This document shows positions 8,826 to 19,400 of a stretch of DNA of 64,000 nucleotides, in pieces. Within the stretch, counting starts at the first letter, position 1. Every line of letters begins with the position of its first letter. The notes under the pieces are model-generated. The model was given only the letters and a program-made list of their open reading frames with translations, did no database searches and was not told where the DNA came from. The stretch spans positions 43,501-107,500 of the forward strand of contig NZ_AZVB01000014.1 in assembly GCF_000513995.1 (NCBI RefSeq). The letters run 5' to 3'. Source of the DNA: Pseudoxanthomonas sp. J35. GTDB lineage: Bacteria > Pseudomonadota > Gammaproteobacteria > Xanthomonadales > Xanthomonadaceae. The translations under genes were made by a program, and so were the position numbers.

Positions 8826-9041
8826 TCACGGAAACGAGGCGACCAGCTCCAGTTCGCCGGCTTCGTTCTCGGCCTCGATCCGGGTCGGGATGTAGCGCAG
8901 GCCGGCGCGGGAATCGGCGATGACGCGGGCGATGGCCATGGCCTGCTCGCGTTCCAGGAACCAGAACGACGGCTTGCCGTTGTCGATCAGGCGCCAGCCG
9001 CCATGGGATACGACCAGTTGCAGGGTACTGCTGCTGTGCAT
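8826..9041 (-). CDS. small conserved-looking hypothetical protein
   Basis: This is a 71-residue protein. I chose the ATG at 9041 because CGGAGGT sits about 8 bases upstream, while the longer frame has no such site. It contains VVSHGGWRLIDNG, a Trp/Phe pair (SFWF) and a tyrosine-rich middle, compatible with a small beta-rich fold similar to DUF2188-like proteins; this is only a resemblance. It has no signal peptide and no known catalytic residues. It is a single gene on the minus strand, convergent with the terminator at 8776-8804 and about 300 bp downstream of smpB. Confidence 0.6.
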   Translation of the reverse strand: MHSSSTLQLVVSHGGWRLIDNGKPSFWFLEREQAMAIARVIADSRAGLRYIPTRIEAENEAGELELVASFP

Positions 9042-9201
9042 CGGTGGCGACCTCCGTTGAAAGTTCCCCGGCCCGGCATCCTGCCGGCGACCTTGTCCGT
9101 TGCAGAGCGGTTCCATGTCAATCGTGCAAGCCGTTCTGCCGGGGCCCCGTTAGCTTGCTCGGCGGGAAGGTCAGGGGACAGTCGGCCAACGGCTCGGCCT
9201 G

Positions 9202-9221
9202 GCGTAGGAAAATTCCTACGC
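9202..9221. repeat. perfect 20-bp palindrome in the smpB downstream region
   Basis: GCGTAGGAA and TTCCTACGC are 9-bp arms around AA. It lies in the 295-bp gap between the small gene ending at 9041 and the smpB stop. No T-run follows it, so it is not an obvious terminator. The rest of the gap shows no open frame worth reporting. Confidence 0.5.
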
Positions 9222-9336
9222 AGGCATGCGTGGCCGGAACCGCGAGCCGGGCGCGTTCGTGTACACGCGGGGCCTCCCCGCGGCGTGGCGCAGGCGTGGG
9301 ATCGGCGGAAAGGGGCGATGCGCGGGGAAAGCGGAA

Positions 9337-9846
9337 TCAGGCGTCCTTGTTGTGCCGGCGCATGGCGCGCTGCTTCTCGCGCTGCCAGTCGCGTTCCTTG
9401 GCGGTGTCGCGCTTGTCGTGTTCCTTCTTGCCCTTGGCCAGGGCGATCTCGACCTTGACCTTGTTGCCGCTCCAGTACATCGCGGTGGGCACCAGGGTGT
9501 AGCCGTCGCGCTGCACGCGGCCGATCAGCTTGTCGATCTCGTGACGGTGCAGCAGCAGCTTGCGCGTGCGCCGGTCGTTGGCGATGACATGGGTCGAGGC
9601 CTGGATCAGCGGGGTGATCTGCGCGCCGACCAGGTAGATCTCGCCGTCCTCGACGTAGGCGTAGCCGTCGGTGAGGTTGGCGCGTCCGGCACGGATCGCC
9701 TTCACCTCCCAGCCCTGCAGCGCCAGCCCGGCCTCGACCCGTTCGACCAGGTGGTACTCGTGCCGCGCGCGCTTGTTCAGGGCGATGGTGCGGTTGGCCG
9801 GCTCGCGCCGGGCCTTTGCCTTATCATTGGACGGCTTCTTGCTCAT
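9337..9846 (-). CDS. smpB: SsrA-binding protein SmpB
   Basis: This is a 169-residue basic protein that binds tmRNA and delivers it to stalled ribosomes for trans-translation. Family features seen are the N-terminal NKRARHEY, the conserved [18 protein letters not shown] and the lysine/arginine-rich C-terminal tail [20 protein letters not shown] that enters the mRNA channel. I start at ATG 9846, which gives the usual length; an upstream in-frame start would overlap the divergent ratA promoter. A possible -10 GACAAT (complement of 9853-9858) stands 6 bases before this ATG, suggesting a very short or absent leader. It is divergent from ratA. Confidence 0.96.
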   Translation of the reverse strand: MSKKPSNDKAKARREPANRTIALNKRARHEYHLVERVEAGLALQGWEVKAIRAGRANLTDGYAYVEDGEIYLVGAQITPLIQASTHVIANDRRTRKLLLHRHEIDKLIGRVQRDGYTLVPTAMYWSGNKVKVEIALAKGKKEHDKRDTAKERDWQREKQRAMRRHNKDA

Positions 9847-9891
9847 TCCGCCATTGTCGCCCAATCCGGGCTTCCGGACACGCTCCACCCC

Positions 9892-10320
9892 ATGCCCAGC
9901 ATCCACCGCAGCGCCCTCGTCGCGCACCCGTCATCGCGCATGTTCGACCTGGTGAACGACGTGGCGGCCTATCCGCGGCGCTTTTCCTGGTGCGAACAGG
10001 CGCAGGTCCTGGAGCAGGGCGAGGACCGCATGGTCGCGCGCCTGGATCTGGGTCTGGGCTCGCTGCGGACCTGGTTCACCACCGAGAACCGGCTGGTGCG
10101 GCCCACGCGGATCGACATGCAGCTGCGCGACGGGCCATTCCGCCGCCTGCACGGGGTGTGGGAGTTCCATGCGCTGGACGAGTCGGCGTGCAAGGTCTCG
10201 CTGACCCTGGACTTCGAGGCGAACTCGCGCCTGCTCGGGCCGGTGTTCGCGCTGGGCATGCAGGGGCTGGCCGACCGCATGGTCGACGACTTCGTGCGCG
10301 TGGCCGACCGCGAGGCCTGA
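9892..10320 (+). CDS. ratA: RatA/COQ10-like START-domain protein
   Basis: This 142-residue member of the polyketide cyclase/START family begins [10 protein letters not shown], as RatA and bacterial Coq10 homologues do. It also has [18 protein letters not shown], the conserved helix and YP turn, and a C-terminal amphipathic helix ([18 protein letters not shown]). Homologues bind ubiquinone or help respiratory electron transfer; the E. coli name RatA comes from a reported effect on 70S assembly. It is followed 2 bp later by rnfH, the usual pairing. It is divergent from smpB, which matches the gene order in many gammaproteobacteria. Confidence 0.93.
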   Translation: MPSIHRSALVAHPSSRMFDLVNDVAAYPRRFSWCEQAQVLEQGEDRMVARLDLGLGSLRTWFTTENRLVRPTRIDMQLRDGPFRRLHGVWEFHALDESACKVSLTLDFEANSRLLGPVFALGMQGLADRMVDDFVRVADREA

Positions 10321-10322
10321 GC

Positions 10323-10589
10323 GTGATCCGGGTGCAGGTCGTGCTCGCCTGGCCGCACCGGTTCCTGCAGCGCGAGGTGCTGCTGGAGGAGGGCGCCTGC
10401 GTGGCCGACGCGGTGCGCGCGGCGGCGCTGGGCCACGACGACGAGGTGGCCGGGCTGGCGGTGTTCGGTGCGGCGGCGGCGCCTTCGACGCCTCTGCGGG
10501 ACGGGGACCGGGTGGAGCTGCTCAGGCCGCTGCAGCTGGACCCGAAGGAAGCGCGGCGCCGGCGCGCGCAGCGCCAGCGCGGCGGCTGA
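10323..10589 (+). CDS. rnfH: RnfH family ubiquitin-like protein
   Basis: This 88-residue protein starts with GTG 2 bp after the ratA stop. It has the short beta-grasp pattern of the RnfH family: IRVQVVLAWP at the start, GACVADAVRAA in the middle helix and DGDRVELLRPLQLDPKEARR near the end. The very end is Arg/Gln-rich (RRRRAQRQRGG). The family is conserved next to ratA, but its biochemical role is not established. It converges on bamE, whose stop is only 3 bp away. Confidence 0.92.
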   Translation: MIRVQVVLAWPHRFLQREVLLEEGACVADAVRAAALGHDDEVAGLAVFGAAAAPSTPLRDGDRVELLRPLQLDPKEARRRRAQRQRGG

Positions 10590-10592
10590 GGA

Positions 10593-10994
10593 TCAGCGCC
10601 GGCGCTTGTCCTTTTCCTTGGCCAGGTTCGGGCCGAACTGCTTGTACGCCTTGCGCGACAGCTCCAGGTCCTGCTCCGGGAAGTAGTCGCCTTCCCAGCG
10701 CACCAGCGCGTCGTTTTCGAAGTACAGGGTCAGGGTCCTGCCTTCGACGGTGCCGCGGCGGTTGGTGCGCTCGGTGGCGGCGTAGTCCCAGCGCTGGGCG
10801 TGGAACGGGTCCCGGATCGACGGCGTGCCGAGCAGGCCGGCGACCTGCTGCTTGCTCAGGCCCGGGCGCAGCTGGTCCACGGCTTCCTTCTCCATCAGGT
10901 TGCCCTGGTAGATCGGCTGCTTGTAGAGGATGCCGCAACCGGTCACGGCGAGGGTCAGGGGAGCGATCAGCAGCAGGCGTCGGAAGCTTGGCAT
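10593..10994 (-). CDS. bamE: outer-membrane assembly lipoprotein BamE (SmpA/OmlA)
   Basis: This is a 133-residue lipoprotein of the BAM complex that inserts beta-barrel proteins into the outer membrane. The signal peptide ends in the lipobox VTGC (Cys about 20), followed by ILYKQPIYQGNLMEKEAVDQL, which carries the conserved QGN motif, and GLSKQQVAGLLGTP. The C-terminus is long and Lys/Arg-rich. It is divergent from fur, an arrangement long known in Xanthomonas and Pseudomonas (omlA-fur). The shared 105-bp gap holds both promoters. Confidence 0.95.
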   Translation of the reverse strand: MPSFRRLLLIAPLTLAVTGCGILYKQPIYQGNLMEKEAVDQLRPGLSKQQVAGLLGTPSIRDPFHAQRWDYAATERTNRRGTVEGRTLTLYFENDALVRWEGDYFPEQDLELSRKAYKQFGPNLAKEKDKRRR

Positions 10995-11099
10995 TGCAGG
11001 CACGCGGGACGGAAAGTCGGCCGATGATACACTCCCGGCGCACCCTGGGGCCGGCTGCGGGGGATTGGCGGTAAACCGGCAGTGAACGAGGAGGAGAAG

Positions 11100-11507
11100 A
11101 TGGAATCGAACGACCTGCGCCGCGTCGGGCTGAAGGTGACCCACCCGCGCATGCGCATCCTCGAACTGCTGGAAGAAAAACAGCCGCAGCACCACCTGAC
11201 CGCCGAGGACATCTACCGCCGCCTGCTGGAGAACGGCGACGAGATCGGCCTGGCCACGGTCTACCGGGTCCTGACCCAGTTCGAGGCCGCCGGGCTGGTG
11301 ATCAAGCACAACTTCGAGGGCGGCCAGGCGATGTACGAGCTGGACCGCGGCGGCCACCACGACCACATGGTGGACGTGGACACCGGCAAGATCATCGAGT
11401 TCGAGAGCCCGGAGATCGAGCAGCTGCAGCGCGAGATCGCCGCCCGCCACGGCTACGAGCTGGAAGAGCACTCGCTGGTGCTCTACGTGCGCAAGAAGCG
11501 GCGCTGA
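11100..11507 (+). CDS. fur: ferric uptake regulator Fur
   Basis: This is a 135-residue Fe(II)-dependent repressor. The N-terminal winged helix has GLKVTHPRMRILELL and the recognition region GLATVYRVLTQFEAAGLV. The C-terminal dimerisation and metal domain has the His cluster GGHHDHMVD and ends with the conserved EHSLVLYVRKK. I start at ATG 11100, preceded by GAGGAGGA; a GTG at 11082 is also in frame but lies upstream of that ribosome site. The CxxC pairs seen in E. coli Fur are absent, as is common in this family. The likely target nearby is the feo operon at 29.7 kb, although no textbook Fur box is visible there. Confidence 0.96.
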   Translation: MESNDLRRVGLKVTHPRMRILELLEEKQPQHHLTAEDIYRRLLENGDEIGLATVYRVLTQFEAAGLVIKHNFEGGQAMYELDRGGHHDHMVDVDTGKIIEFESPEIEQLQREIAARHGYELEEHSLVLYVRKKRR

Positions 11508-11552
11508 GCCGCGCGGCCGCGGGGCGGCCGCTTCCCGACATCGGATGACCGC

Positions 11553-13286
11553 TCAGCGGGTGCCGGTACGGCGCTGGCGCCGGCCGGTGGCCGTGTCCGC
11601 CGCCGCGGCCTCGTCCGCGGCCACCGCCGCATCCAGCAGCCGGCGCGCCGCGGCATGGGCCTCGGCGCCGATCTCCACGCCGCCGAGCATGCGCGCCAGT
11701 TCCAGTTCGCGCCCGGGGTCGTCCAGCAGCTCCACCGCGCTGCGGGTGATGCCTTCCACCGGCGCCTTGCTGACCCGGTAGTGGGCATGGCCCTGCGCGG
11801 CCACCTGCGGCAGGTGGGTCACGCACAGCACCTGGCGGGCCCGGCCGAGCGCGCGCAGCTTGCGGCCGACGATCTCGGCCACGGCGCCACCGATGCCCGA
11901 ATCGACCTCGTCGAAGACCATGGTCGGCACCGCGTCCGAGCCCAGCGCGGCGACCTCGATCGCCAGCGAGATGCGCGACAGTTCGCCGCCCGAAGCCACC
12001 TTGCGCAACGGCCGCGGCGGCTGGCCGGCGTTGGCCGCGACCAGGAACTCGACCCGCTCGGCGCCGTTGGGGTCGGGCCGGCGGGCCTCGACCGGCTCCA
12101 GCTCGACCAGGAAGCGGCCACCGCCCATGCCCAGCTCGTCGATGATCGCGGTGGTAGCGGCGGCCAGCGTCTCGCCGGCGGCGCGCCGGGTGACGCCGAG
12201 CGCGTCGGCGGCAGCCTGCCAGGCCGCGGCGGCGGCGGCGATCTCGCCGTCGAGCTGGTCCAGGCGCTCGCCGGCGCCGCGCAGCTTCTGCAGCTCGGCG
12301 GCGATGCCGTCGCGGTGCGCCGCCAGCCCGGTTACCGGCAGGCGGTGCTTGCGCGCCAGGTCGTGGATCCGGCCGAGGCGCCGTTCCAGCTCCTCGAAGC
12401 GGGCCGGGTCCAGCTCCAGGTCGTCGCGGATCCGGCCGACGAGGGCCAGGGCTTCCTCCAGCTGCACCGCCGCGCCCTCGAGCAGGGCGTCGGCCTCGCC
12501 CAGGCGCGGTTCGTGCCCGGCGGCGCGGGACAGGCCGGCGCGGGCCTGCTGCAGCTGCCGCGACAGCGAGGGGCCGTCGTCGCCGCCGAGGCGGGCAAGG
12601 GCGTCGTCGCAGGCGGCGATCAGGCCGGCGGCATTGGCCTGGCGGCGGTGGGCGGCGTCCAGCGCCTCCAGCGCGGCCGGGTCCAGGTCCTCCCGTTCCA
12701 GTTCGGCCAGCTGGTGTTCGAGCCAGCCGATCCGGTCGGAGACGTCGCCCTGCGCCTGCAACGCCTCGCGCTCGTCCAGCAGCGCCTGCCAGGCCGCAGC
12801 GGCGGCGCGCACCCGGGCGCGCTCGGCGTCGTTGCGGGCATGGGCATCGAGCAGGGCCAGCTGGCTGGCGCGGGAGAGCAGGGACTGGTGTTCGTGCTGG
12901 CCATGGATCTCGACCAGCAACCCGGCCAGTTCGGTGAGCTGGGCGAGGGTGACCGGGCGGCCGTTGATCCAGGCGCGCGAACCGCCGTCGGCGCGGATCA
13001 CCCGGCGCAGCTGGCACTGGCCGTCCTCGTCCAGCTCGTTGCCGCGCAGCCACTCGCGCGCGGCCGGGTTGCCGGACAGGTCGAAGTCGGCGGACAGCTC
13101 GGCGCGCTCGCAGCCGTGGCGGACCACCCCGCTGTCGGCGCGCAGGCCGGAGAGGAAGCCGAGGGCGTCCACCAGCAGCGACTTGCCGGCGCCGGTTTCG
13201 CCGGAGATCACGGTCATGCCCGGCCCGAACTCCAGTTCGGTGGCGCGGACGACGGCAAAGTCCTTCAGGGCGAGATGGGTCAGCAT
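11553..13286 (-). CDS. recN: DNA repair protein RecN
   Basis: This 577-residue SMC-like ATPase acts in double-strand break repair. Walker A GETGAGKS lies at about 28, a long Ala/Glu/Leu-rich coiled-coil region spans about 150-370, and the ABC signature SGGELSRISLAIEV with Walker B MVFDEVDSGIGG lies at about 430-465. The N-terminus MLTHLALKDFAVV is typical. It is transcribed away from hrcA, with a 132-bp gap. Length is normal (E. coli 553). The C-terminus is low-complexity (ATGRRQRRTG), likely disordered. Confidence 0.96.
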   Translation of the reverse strand: MLTHLALKDFAVVRATELEFGPGMTVISGETGAGKSLLVDALGFLSGLRADSGVVRHGCERAELSADFDLSGNPAAREWLRGNELDEDGQCQLRRVIRADGGSRAWINGRPVTLAQLTELAGLLVEIHGQHEHQSLLSRASQLALLDAHARNDAERARVRAAAAAWQALLDEREALQAQGDVSDRIGWLEHQLAELEREDLDPAALEALDAAHRRQANAAGLIAACDDALARLGGDDGPSLSRQLQQARAGLSRAAGHEPRLGEADALLEGAAVQLEEALALVGRIRDDLELDPARFEELERRLGRIHDLARKHRLPVTGLAAHRDGIAAELQKLRGAGERLDQLDGEIAAAAAAWQAAADALGVTRRAAGETLAAATTAIIDELGMGGGRFLVELEPVEARRPDPNGAERVEFLVAANAGQPPRPLRKVASGGELSRISLAIEVAALGSDAVPTMVFDEVDSGIGGAVAEIVGRKLRALGRARQVLCVTHLPQVAAQGHAHYRVSKAPVEGITRSAVELLDDPGRELELARMLGGVEIGAEAHAAARRLLDAAVAADEAAAADTATGRRQRRTGTR

Positions 13287-13382
13287 GGCGGCATTGTAGG
13301 GGCGGCATGGGTGGGCGCGAACCGTCGCCCCGCGAGCATCGCCGGGCGCCGTCGCGCAGGCTGAGATGCGACCTCCGGCCGG

Positions 13383-13412
13383 CTTGCAAAGGTGCCGGGC
13401 GGCCGCTATCTA
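13383..13412 (+). promoter_or_regulatory. sigma-32-like promoter of hrcA
   Basis: -35-like CTTGCAA (13383-13389) and -10-like CGCTATCTA (13404-13412) are 14 bp apart, matching the heat-shock pattern CTTGAAA / CCCCATNT. The predicted transcript start falls at about 13418-13420, on the hrcA ATG. This matches the grpE and dnaK promoters in the same window. Confidence 0.6.
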
Positions 13413-13418
13413 TCGGCC

Positions 13419-14495
13419 ATGATCGCCCAGCCGTCCCCGCCGATACCCCCGCTGGACCCGCGCGCGCGGCAGCTGCTGCGCACCCTGATCGAGCGCTACA
13501 TCCGCGACGGCGAACCGGTCGGCTCGCAGACCCTGGCCAGGCTGTCGGGGCTGGACGTGAGCCCGGCCACGATCCGCAACATCCTCGCCGACCTGGAGGA
13601 CAGCGGCCTGCTCAGCTCGCCGCACGCGTCGGCCGGGCGGGTGCCGACCGCGCAGGGCTACCGGGTGTTCGTCGACAGCCTGCTGCAGGTCAAGTCGCTG
13701 GGCGAGCGCGAGCTGGCCCGGCTGCGCGCCGAGCTGACCGCCGGCACGCCCGGCACCCAGGCCCTGCTGGGCAACACCTCCGAGCTGCTGTCGGCGATGA
13801 CCCATTTCGTCGGCGTGGTCAGCGCGCCGCAGCGCGGCCAGTTCGCCTTCCGCCAGATCGACTTCGTGCCGCTGGGTGGGCGCCGGGTACTGGCCATCGT
13901 GGTGTTCGCCGATGGCGAGGTGCAGAACCGGGTGATCGAGCCGCAGCGGGTGTTCGAACCGGCCGAGCTGGAACGGGTCGCCAACTACCTCAACGCCCAC
14001 TGCAGCGGCCGCCCGCTGGCGCAGATCCGGGCCATGCTGCTGGACGAGCTGCGCCAGGCCCGCGACGAGATGGAGCAGCTGCTGTCGCAGTCGGTGGAGC
14101 TGGCCGCGCAGGCGCTGGAACCACCGGACGAGGACATGGTCGTGGCCGGCCAGACGCGGCTGATGGGGCTGCAGGACCTGTCCGACCTGGAGCGGTTGCG
14201 CGAACTGTTCGAGGCCTTCGCCCGCAAGCGCGAGATCCTGCAGCTGCTCGAGCGCACCCAGCGCGCCCCCGGGGTGCGCATCTTCATCGGCGAGGAAACC
14301 GGCCTGGTCCCGCTGGAGGGCATCTCGGTGGTCGCCGCCCCGTACGCGGCCGGCGGCCAGGTGCTGGGCGTGCTGGGCGTGATCGGCCCGACCCGGATGG
14401 CCTACGACAAGGTGATCCCGGTGGTCCAGGCCACCGCCGACCTGCTCGGTTCGGCGTTGCAGGTTCCCGGCGAGGATCCCGAATCCCTGCCTTGA
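13419..14495 (+). CDS. hrcA: heat-inducible transcription repressor HrcA
   Basis: This 358-residue repressor of class I heat-shock genes has an N-terminal winged helix with LIERYIRDGEPVGSQTL and the recognition segment VSPATIRNILADLEDSGLL, then SPHASAGRVPTAQGYR, the family hallmark. The C-terminal GAF-like part contains RIFIGEET and the signature VVAAPYAAGGQVLGVLGVIG. A GTG at 13392 is in frame, but the promoter's -10 lies after it, so I take ATG 13419. That makes the mRNA nearly leaderless. No CIRCE inverted repeat (TTAGCACTC with its complement) is visible before hrcA, grpE or dnaK, so its target is probably elsewhere, for example groESL. Confidence 0.94.
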   Translation: MIAQPSPPIPPLDPRARQLLRTLIERYIRDGEPVGSQTLARLSGLDVSPATIRNILADLEDSGLLSSPHASAGRVPTAQGYRVFVDSLLQVKSLGERELARLRAELTAGTPGTQALLGNTSELLSAMTHFVGVVSAPQRGQFAFRQIDFVPLGGRRVLAIVVFADGEVQNRVIEPQRVFEPAELERVANYLNAHCSGRPLAQIRAMLLDELRQARDEMEQLLSQSVELAAQALEPPDEDMVVAGQTRLMGLQDLSDLERLRELFEAFARKREILQLLERTQRAPGVRIFIGEETGLVPLEGISVVAAPYAAGGQVLGVLGVIGPTRMAYDKVIPVVQATADLLGSALQVPGEDPESLP

Positions 14496-14519
14496 ATCGT
14501 CCCGGCCCGGCCCCCATAG
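14491..14519 (+). promoter_or_regulatory. sigma-32-like promoter of grpE
   Basis: CTTGAAT (14491-14497) and CCCCATAG (14512-14519) with a 14-bp spacer are close to the heat-shock consensus. The -35 box overlaps the hrcA stop codon (TGA 14493-14495). It would drive grpE separately from hrcA. Confidence 0.7.
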
Positions 14520-14564
14520 GGTCGGAATAGGCGGCCGGGAGCGCCGCCAGGGAGCCCAATCAGC

Positions 14565-15077
14565 ATGACCGAAGACCAGAACACGCCCCCCGCCGACAAC
14601 GCCGAGGCCAGCCTGGAAGCCCAGCTGCGCGACCAGATCGAGGCGCTGCGCGGGGAGCTGGAGCAGCTGCGCGCCGATTCCCTGCGCGAGCGCGCCGACC
14701 TGGAGAACCAGCGCAAGCGCGTGGCCCGCGACATCGAGATGGCCCGCCGCTTCGCCAACGAGAAGCTGCTGGCCGAGCTGCTGCCGGTGTTCGACAGCCT
14801 CGATGCCGGCCTGGCCGCCGCCGGCGACCAGCCCAGCCCGCTGCGCGACGGCCTCGAGCTGACCCTGCGCCAGCTGCTGAAGGTGGCCAACGACAACGGC
14901 CTGACCGTGGTCGATCCGCTGGGCCAGCCGTTCAATCCCGAGCACCACCAGGCCATCAGCCAGGCTGATCCGGGCGATGCCGCGCCGGGCAGCGTGCTGC
15001 AGGTGTTCCAGAAGGGCTACCTGCTGAACGAGCGCCTGCTGCGCCCGGCCCTGGTCGTGGTCGCGCGCCACGACTGA
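14565..15077 (+). CDS. grpE: nucleotide exchange factor GrpE
   Basis: This 170-residue cochaperone releases ADP from DnaK. It shows an acidic, disordered start, a long coiled coil (residues about 15-75, with [17 protein letters not shown] and [16 protein letters not shown]) and a C-terminal beta domain with the signature [10 protein letters not shown]. Length is normal for the group. It lies between hrcA and dnaK in the conserved order and has its own sigma-32-like promoter 46 bp upstream of the ATG. Confidence 0.96.
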   Translation: MTEDQNTPPADNAEASLEAQLRDQIEALRGELEQLRADSLRERADLENQRKRVARDIEMARRFANEKLLAELLPVFDSLDAGLAAAGDQPSPLRDGLELTLRQLLKVANDNGLTVVDPLGQPFNPEHHQAISQADPGDAAPGSVLQVFQKGYLLNERLLRPALVVVARHD

Positions 15078-15102
15078 CCGGTCCCCGCCGCCGCGACGCC
15101 TA

Positions 15103-15131
15103 CTTGAACGGCGCCGGCGGGACCCTATCTA
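15103..15131 (+). promoter_or_regulatory. sigma-32-like promoter of dnaK
   Basis: CTTGAAC (15103-15109) and CCCTATCTA (15123-15131) are separated by 13 bp. The ATG of dnaK follows 56 bp later. The leader contains the self-complementary GGAAAAATTTCC and then the ribosome site GAGGGAG. Confidence 0.7.
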
Positions 15132-15187
15132 GCGAACAGGGCCGACGCAGACCGGCCGGAAAAATTTCCCCGAGGGAGCAAAGACAC

Positions 15188-17112
<1,925 letters not shown>

Positions 17113-17116
<4 letters not shown>

Positions 17117-17229
17117 TTGGTGATTGGTGATTCGTGATTGGAAGGAGCGGGGCCTGGCCCCGCTCTTTCCTCACGGATCGCCTTGGCCTGAAACCGCCTT
17201 TTCGAATCACCAGTAACGAATCACGAATC
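17113..17229. repeat. GATTGGTGATT / AATCACGAAT intergenic repeat pair
   Basis: After the dnaK stop come three direct units of the type GTGATTGG/GTGATTCG (17113-17141). Near the dnaJ start come inverted counterparts, including AACGAATCACGAATC (17215-17229). The arms face each other across a hairpin. The same 15-mer and the same GATTGGTGATTGG core occur inside the icmF gene at 51434-51594, so this is a dispersed element. Its right arm covers the place where a dnaJ ribosome site would be expected. Confidence 0.7.
17145..17168 (+). terminator. hairpin terminator after dnaK
   Basis: GAGCGGGG and CCCCGCTC form a strong stem followed by a short TTTCC run. It probably reduces read-through into dnaJ rather than stopping it fully. 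Confidence 0.55.
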
Positions 17230-17239
17230 CCGGCCTCCA

Positions 17240-18355
17240 ATGAAACGCGACTACTACGAAGTCCTCGGCGTGTCCCGCACCGCCAGCGACGAGGAGCTGA
17301 AGAAGGCTTACCGCCGCTGCGCGATGAAGCACCATCCGGACCGCAACCCGGGCGATGCCCAGGCCGAGGCCCTGTTCAAGGAGTGCAAGGAGGCCTACGA
17401 GGTCCTGTCGGACCCGGCCCGGCGCCGTGCCTACGACGCGCACGGCCACGTCGCGTTCGAACACGGCATGGGCGGTGGCGGCCCGGCCCCGGACATGGGC
17501 GACATCTTCGGCGACATCTTCGGGACCATCTTCGGCGGCGCCGGGCAGCGCGCCGCACGCCGCGGCGCCGACATCGGCTACGTGATGGAGCTGGACCTGG
17601 AGGAGGCCGTCGCCGGCATCGAGAAGCGCATCGAGATTCCGACGCTCGCCGAATGCCACCACTGCCGCGGCAGCGGTTCGGAGGACGGCAAGATCGACAC
17701 CTGCGGCACCTGCCTCGGGCGCGGCCAGGTCCGCTTCCAGCGCGGCATCTTCACCATGCAGCAGACCTGCCCGGATTGTGGCGGCCGCGGCCAGTCGATC
17801 AGCAACCCGTGCAAGCACTGCCACGGCGCCGGCCGCATCGAGGACGAGAAGATCCTGTCGGTGAAGATCCCCGCCGGCGTGGACAGCGGCGACCGCATCC
17901 GCCTGCAGGGCGAGGGCGAGGCCGGCCCGCCGGGAACCCCGCCGGGCGATCTGTACGTGGAAGTGCGCGTGCGCGAGCACGCGATCTTCCGCCGCGACGG
18001 CGACGACCTGCACTGCGAGGTGCCGATCCGCATCTCCCAGGCGGCGCTGGGCGACGTGGTCAACGTGCCCACGCTCGACGGCGAGGCGGAGATCCGCATC
18101 CCCGCCGAGACCCAGACCGGCAAGGTCTTCCGCCTGCGCGGCAAGGGCGTCCGTTCGGTGCGCAGCCGCGCGCCGGGCGACCTGTACTGCCGCGTCGTGG
18201 TCGAGACCCCGGTCAACCTCACCGCCGAGCAGCGCGAGCTGCTGGAGAAGTTCGAGGCCACCTTCACCGGCGAGGAGGGCCGCCGGCATTCGCCGCGTTC
18301 GGCCACCTTCCTCGACGGGGTCAAGTCGTTCTGGGACCGGATGACCTCGTCCTGA
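17240..18355 (+). CDS. dnaJ: chaperone protein DnaJ
   Basis: This is a 371-residue DnaK cochaperone. The J domain (1-70) has the catalytic HPD in [10 protein letters not shown] Gly/Phe region (about 75-110) with repeated DIFGDIFG follows. The zinc centre has four CxxCxGxG units: [24 protein letters not shown] and CKHCHGAG (about 138-210). The C-terminal substrate-binding domains end at a short Ser tail. Length matches E. coli DnaJ (376). The region before the ATG is occupied by the AATCACGAAT repeat, and only a weak ribosome site (GGCCTCC) is seen. Confidence 0.97.
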   Translation: MKRDYYEVLGVSRTASDEELKKAYRRCAMKHHPDRNPGDAQAEALFKECKEAYEVLSDPARRRAYDAHGHVAFEHGMGGGGPAPDMGDIFGDIFGTIFGGAGQRAARRGADIGYVMELDLEEAVAGIEKRIEIPTLAECHHCRGSGSEDGKIDTCGTCLGRGQVRFQRGIFTMQQTCPDCGGRGQSISNPCKHCHGAGRIEDEKILSVKIPAGVDSGDRIRLQGEGEAGPPGTPPGDLYVEVRVREHAIFRRDGDDLHCEVPIRISQAALGDVVNVPTLDGEAEIRIPAETQTGKVFRLRGKGVRSVRSRAPGDLYCRVVVETPVNLTAEQRELLEKFEATFTGEEGRRHSPRSATFLDGVKSFWDRMTSS

Positions 18356-18491
18356 CATCCGCGCCGCGCGTTCCTGCGGGATTCCGCGGGAAATGCGCCG
18401 GAACCGGCATGGTTCCGTTGCACCTGAAACGCTGCGCGCCGCCCACCGGGCGGCGCGTTAGCATGTGGCGTTTCCCCGCAGCACCCACCGC

Positions 18492-19400
18492 ATGAGCGAC
18501 GCACTGGAAAGCCACCTGGTCCACGAACGCCGCAACCGCCCGCAGGGACCGCTGCCGGTGGACCTGGTCTCGGTGCAGTCGCAGCTGGCCTACGGCCATG
18601 CCGGCAACAGTTCGGCGGTGCCGGTGCTGCGCATGCTTGGCGTGCGCGTGGTCGAGGTGCCGACCACGCTGTTCAGCAACACGCCTTTCTACGCGACCCT
18701 GCGCGGCCGCGTGCTGCCCTCCGACTGGGTCGCCGACCTGCTGCGCGGCCTGGACGAGCGCGACGTCACCGCGCGCGTGCCGATGCTGCTGTCGGGCTAT
18801 TTCGGCAGCGTCGCCAACGGCGAGGTCTTCGCCGGGTGGCTCGAACGCCACCACGCCGCCGGCGCCGCGCCGCGCTACCTGCTCGATCCGGTGATCGGCG
18901 ACACCCACACCGGCCCCTATGTCGAACCGGGACTGGAGAAGGTGTTCGTCGAACGGCTGCTGCCGCTGGCGTGGATGGTCACGCCCAACGCCTTCGAACT
19001 CGGGCGCCTGGCCGGCATGCCCGCGCTGCACGAGCCGGATGCGCTGCGCGCGGCCCGCGCGCTGCTCGACCGCGGCCCGGAATGGGTGCTGGCGCACAGC
19101 GTCGCCGGCGAGGGCGACGGGCTGGTGACATTGCTGGTCGGCCGCGAAGGTGCGTGGCGCCTGCATTCGCCGCGCCTGGACGTGGACGTGGCCGGCACCG
19201 GCGACGTGCTCTCGGCGCTGATGGCCACCTTCCTGCTGCGCGGCGACTCTCCGGTGCGGGCCGCCGAACGGGCGCTCGCCGGCTGCCACGCCACCCTGGA
19301 ATCGACCCTGGCCCACGGCTGGGAAGAACTGGACGTGCTGGCCGCGCCGGCCGCCGCGCTTGCGGACGGCGCACCGCGTTTCCCGGCGGAGGCGCTGTGA
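18492..19400 (+). CDS. pdxY: pyridoxal kinase PdxY
   Basis: This 302-residue ribokinase-fold enzyme phosphorylates pyridoxal to PLP in the salvage pathway. Seen: the N-terminal VDLVSVQSQLAYGHAGNSSA, typical of PdxK/PdxY, the NTPFYATLRG substrate loop, VTPNAFEL and the anion-hole motif VAGTGDVLSALM with the catalytic Asp. The first 15 residues (MSDALESHLVHERRN) extend beyond E. coli PdxY. No clear ribosome site precedes ATG 18492; a GTG at 18465 is an alternative. Its TGA overlaps the GTG of tyrA, so the two are coupled. PLP would serve the aminotransferase downstream, among others. Confidence 0.93.
   Translation: MSDALESHLVHERRNRPQGPLPVDLVSVQSQLAYGHAGNSSAVPVLRMLGVRVVEVPTTLFSNTPFYATLRGRVLPSDWVADLLRGLDERDVTARVPMLLSGYFGSVANGEVFAGWLERHHAAGAAPRYLLDPVIGDTHTGPYVEPGLEKVFVERLLPLAWMVTPNAFELGRLAGMPALHEPDALRAARALLDRGPEWVLAHSVAGEGDGLVTLLVGREGAWRLHSPRLDVDVAGTGDVLSALMATFLLRGDSPVRAAERALAGCHATLESTLAHGWEELDVLAAPAAALADGAPRFPAEAL

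Noticed and set aside
11655..13364. Long + strand frame opposite recN
   Set aside because: recN has all expected motifs; the opposite frame is low-complexity.
13287..15187. CIRCE elements before hrcA, grpE or dnaK
   Set aside because: No TTAGCACTC inverted repeat is present; sigma-32-like boxes explain the regulation better.
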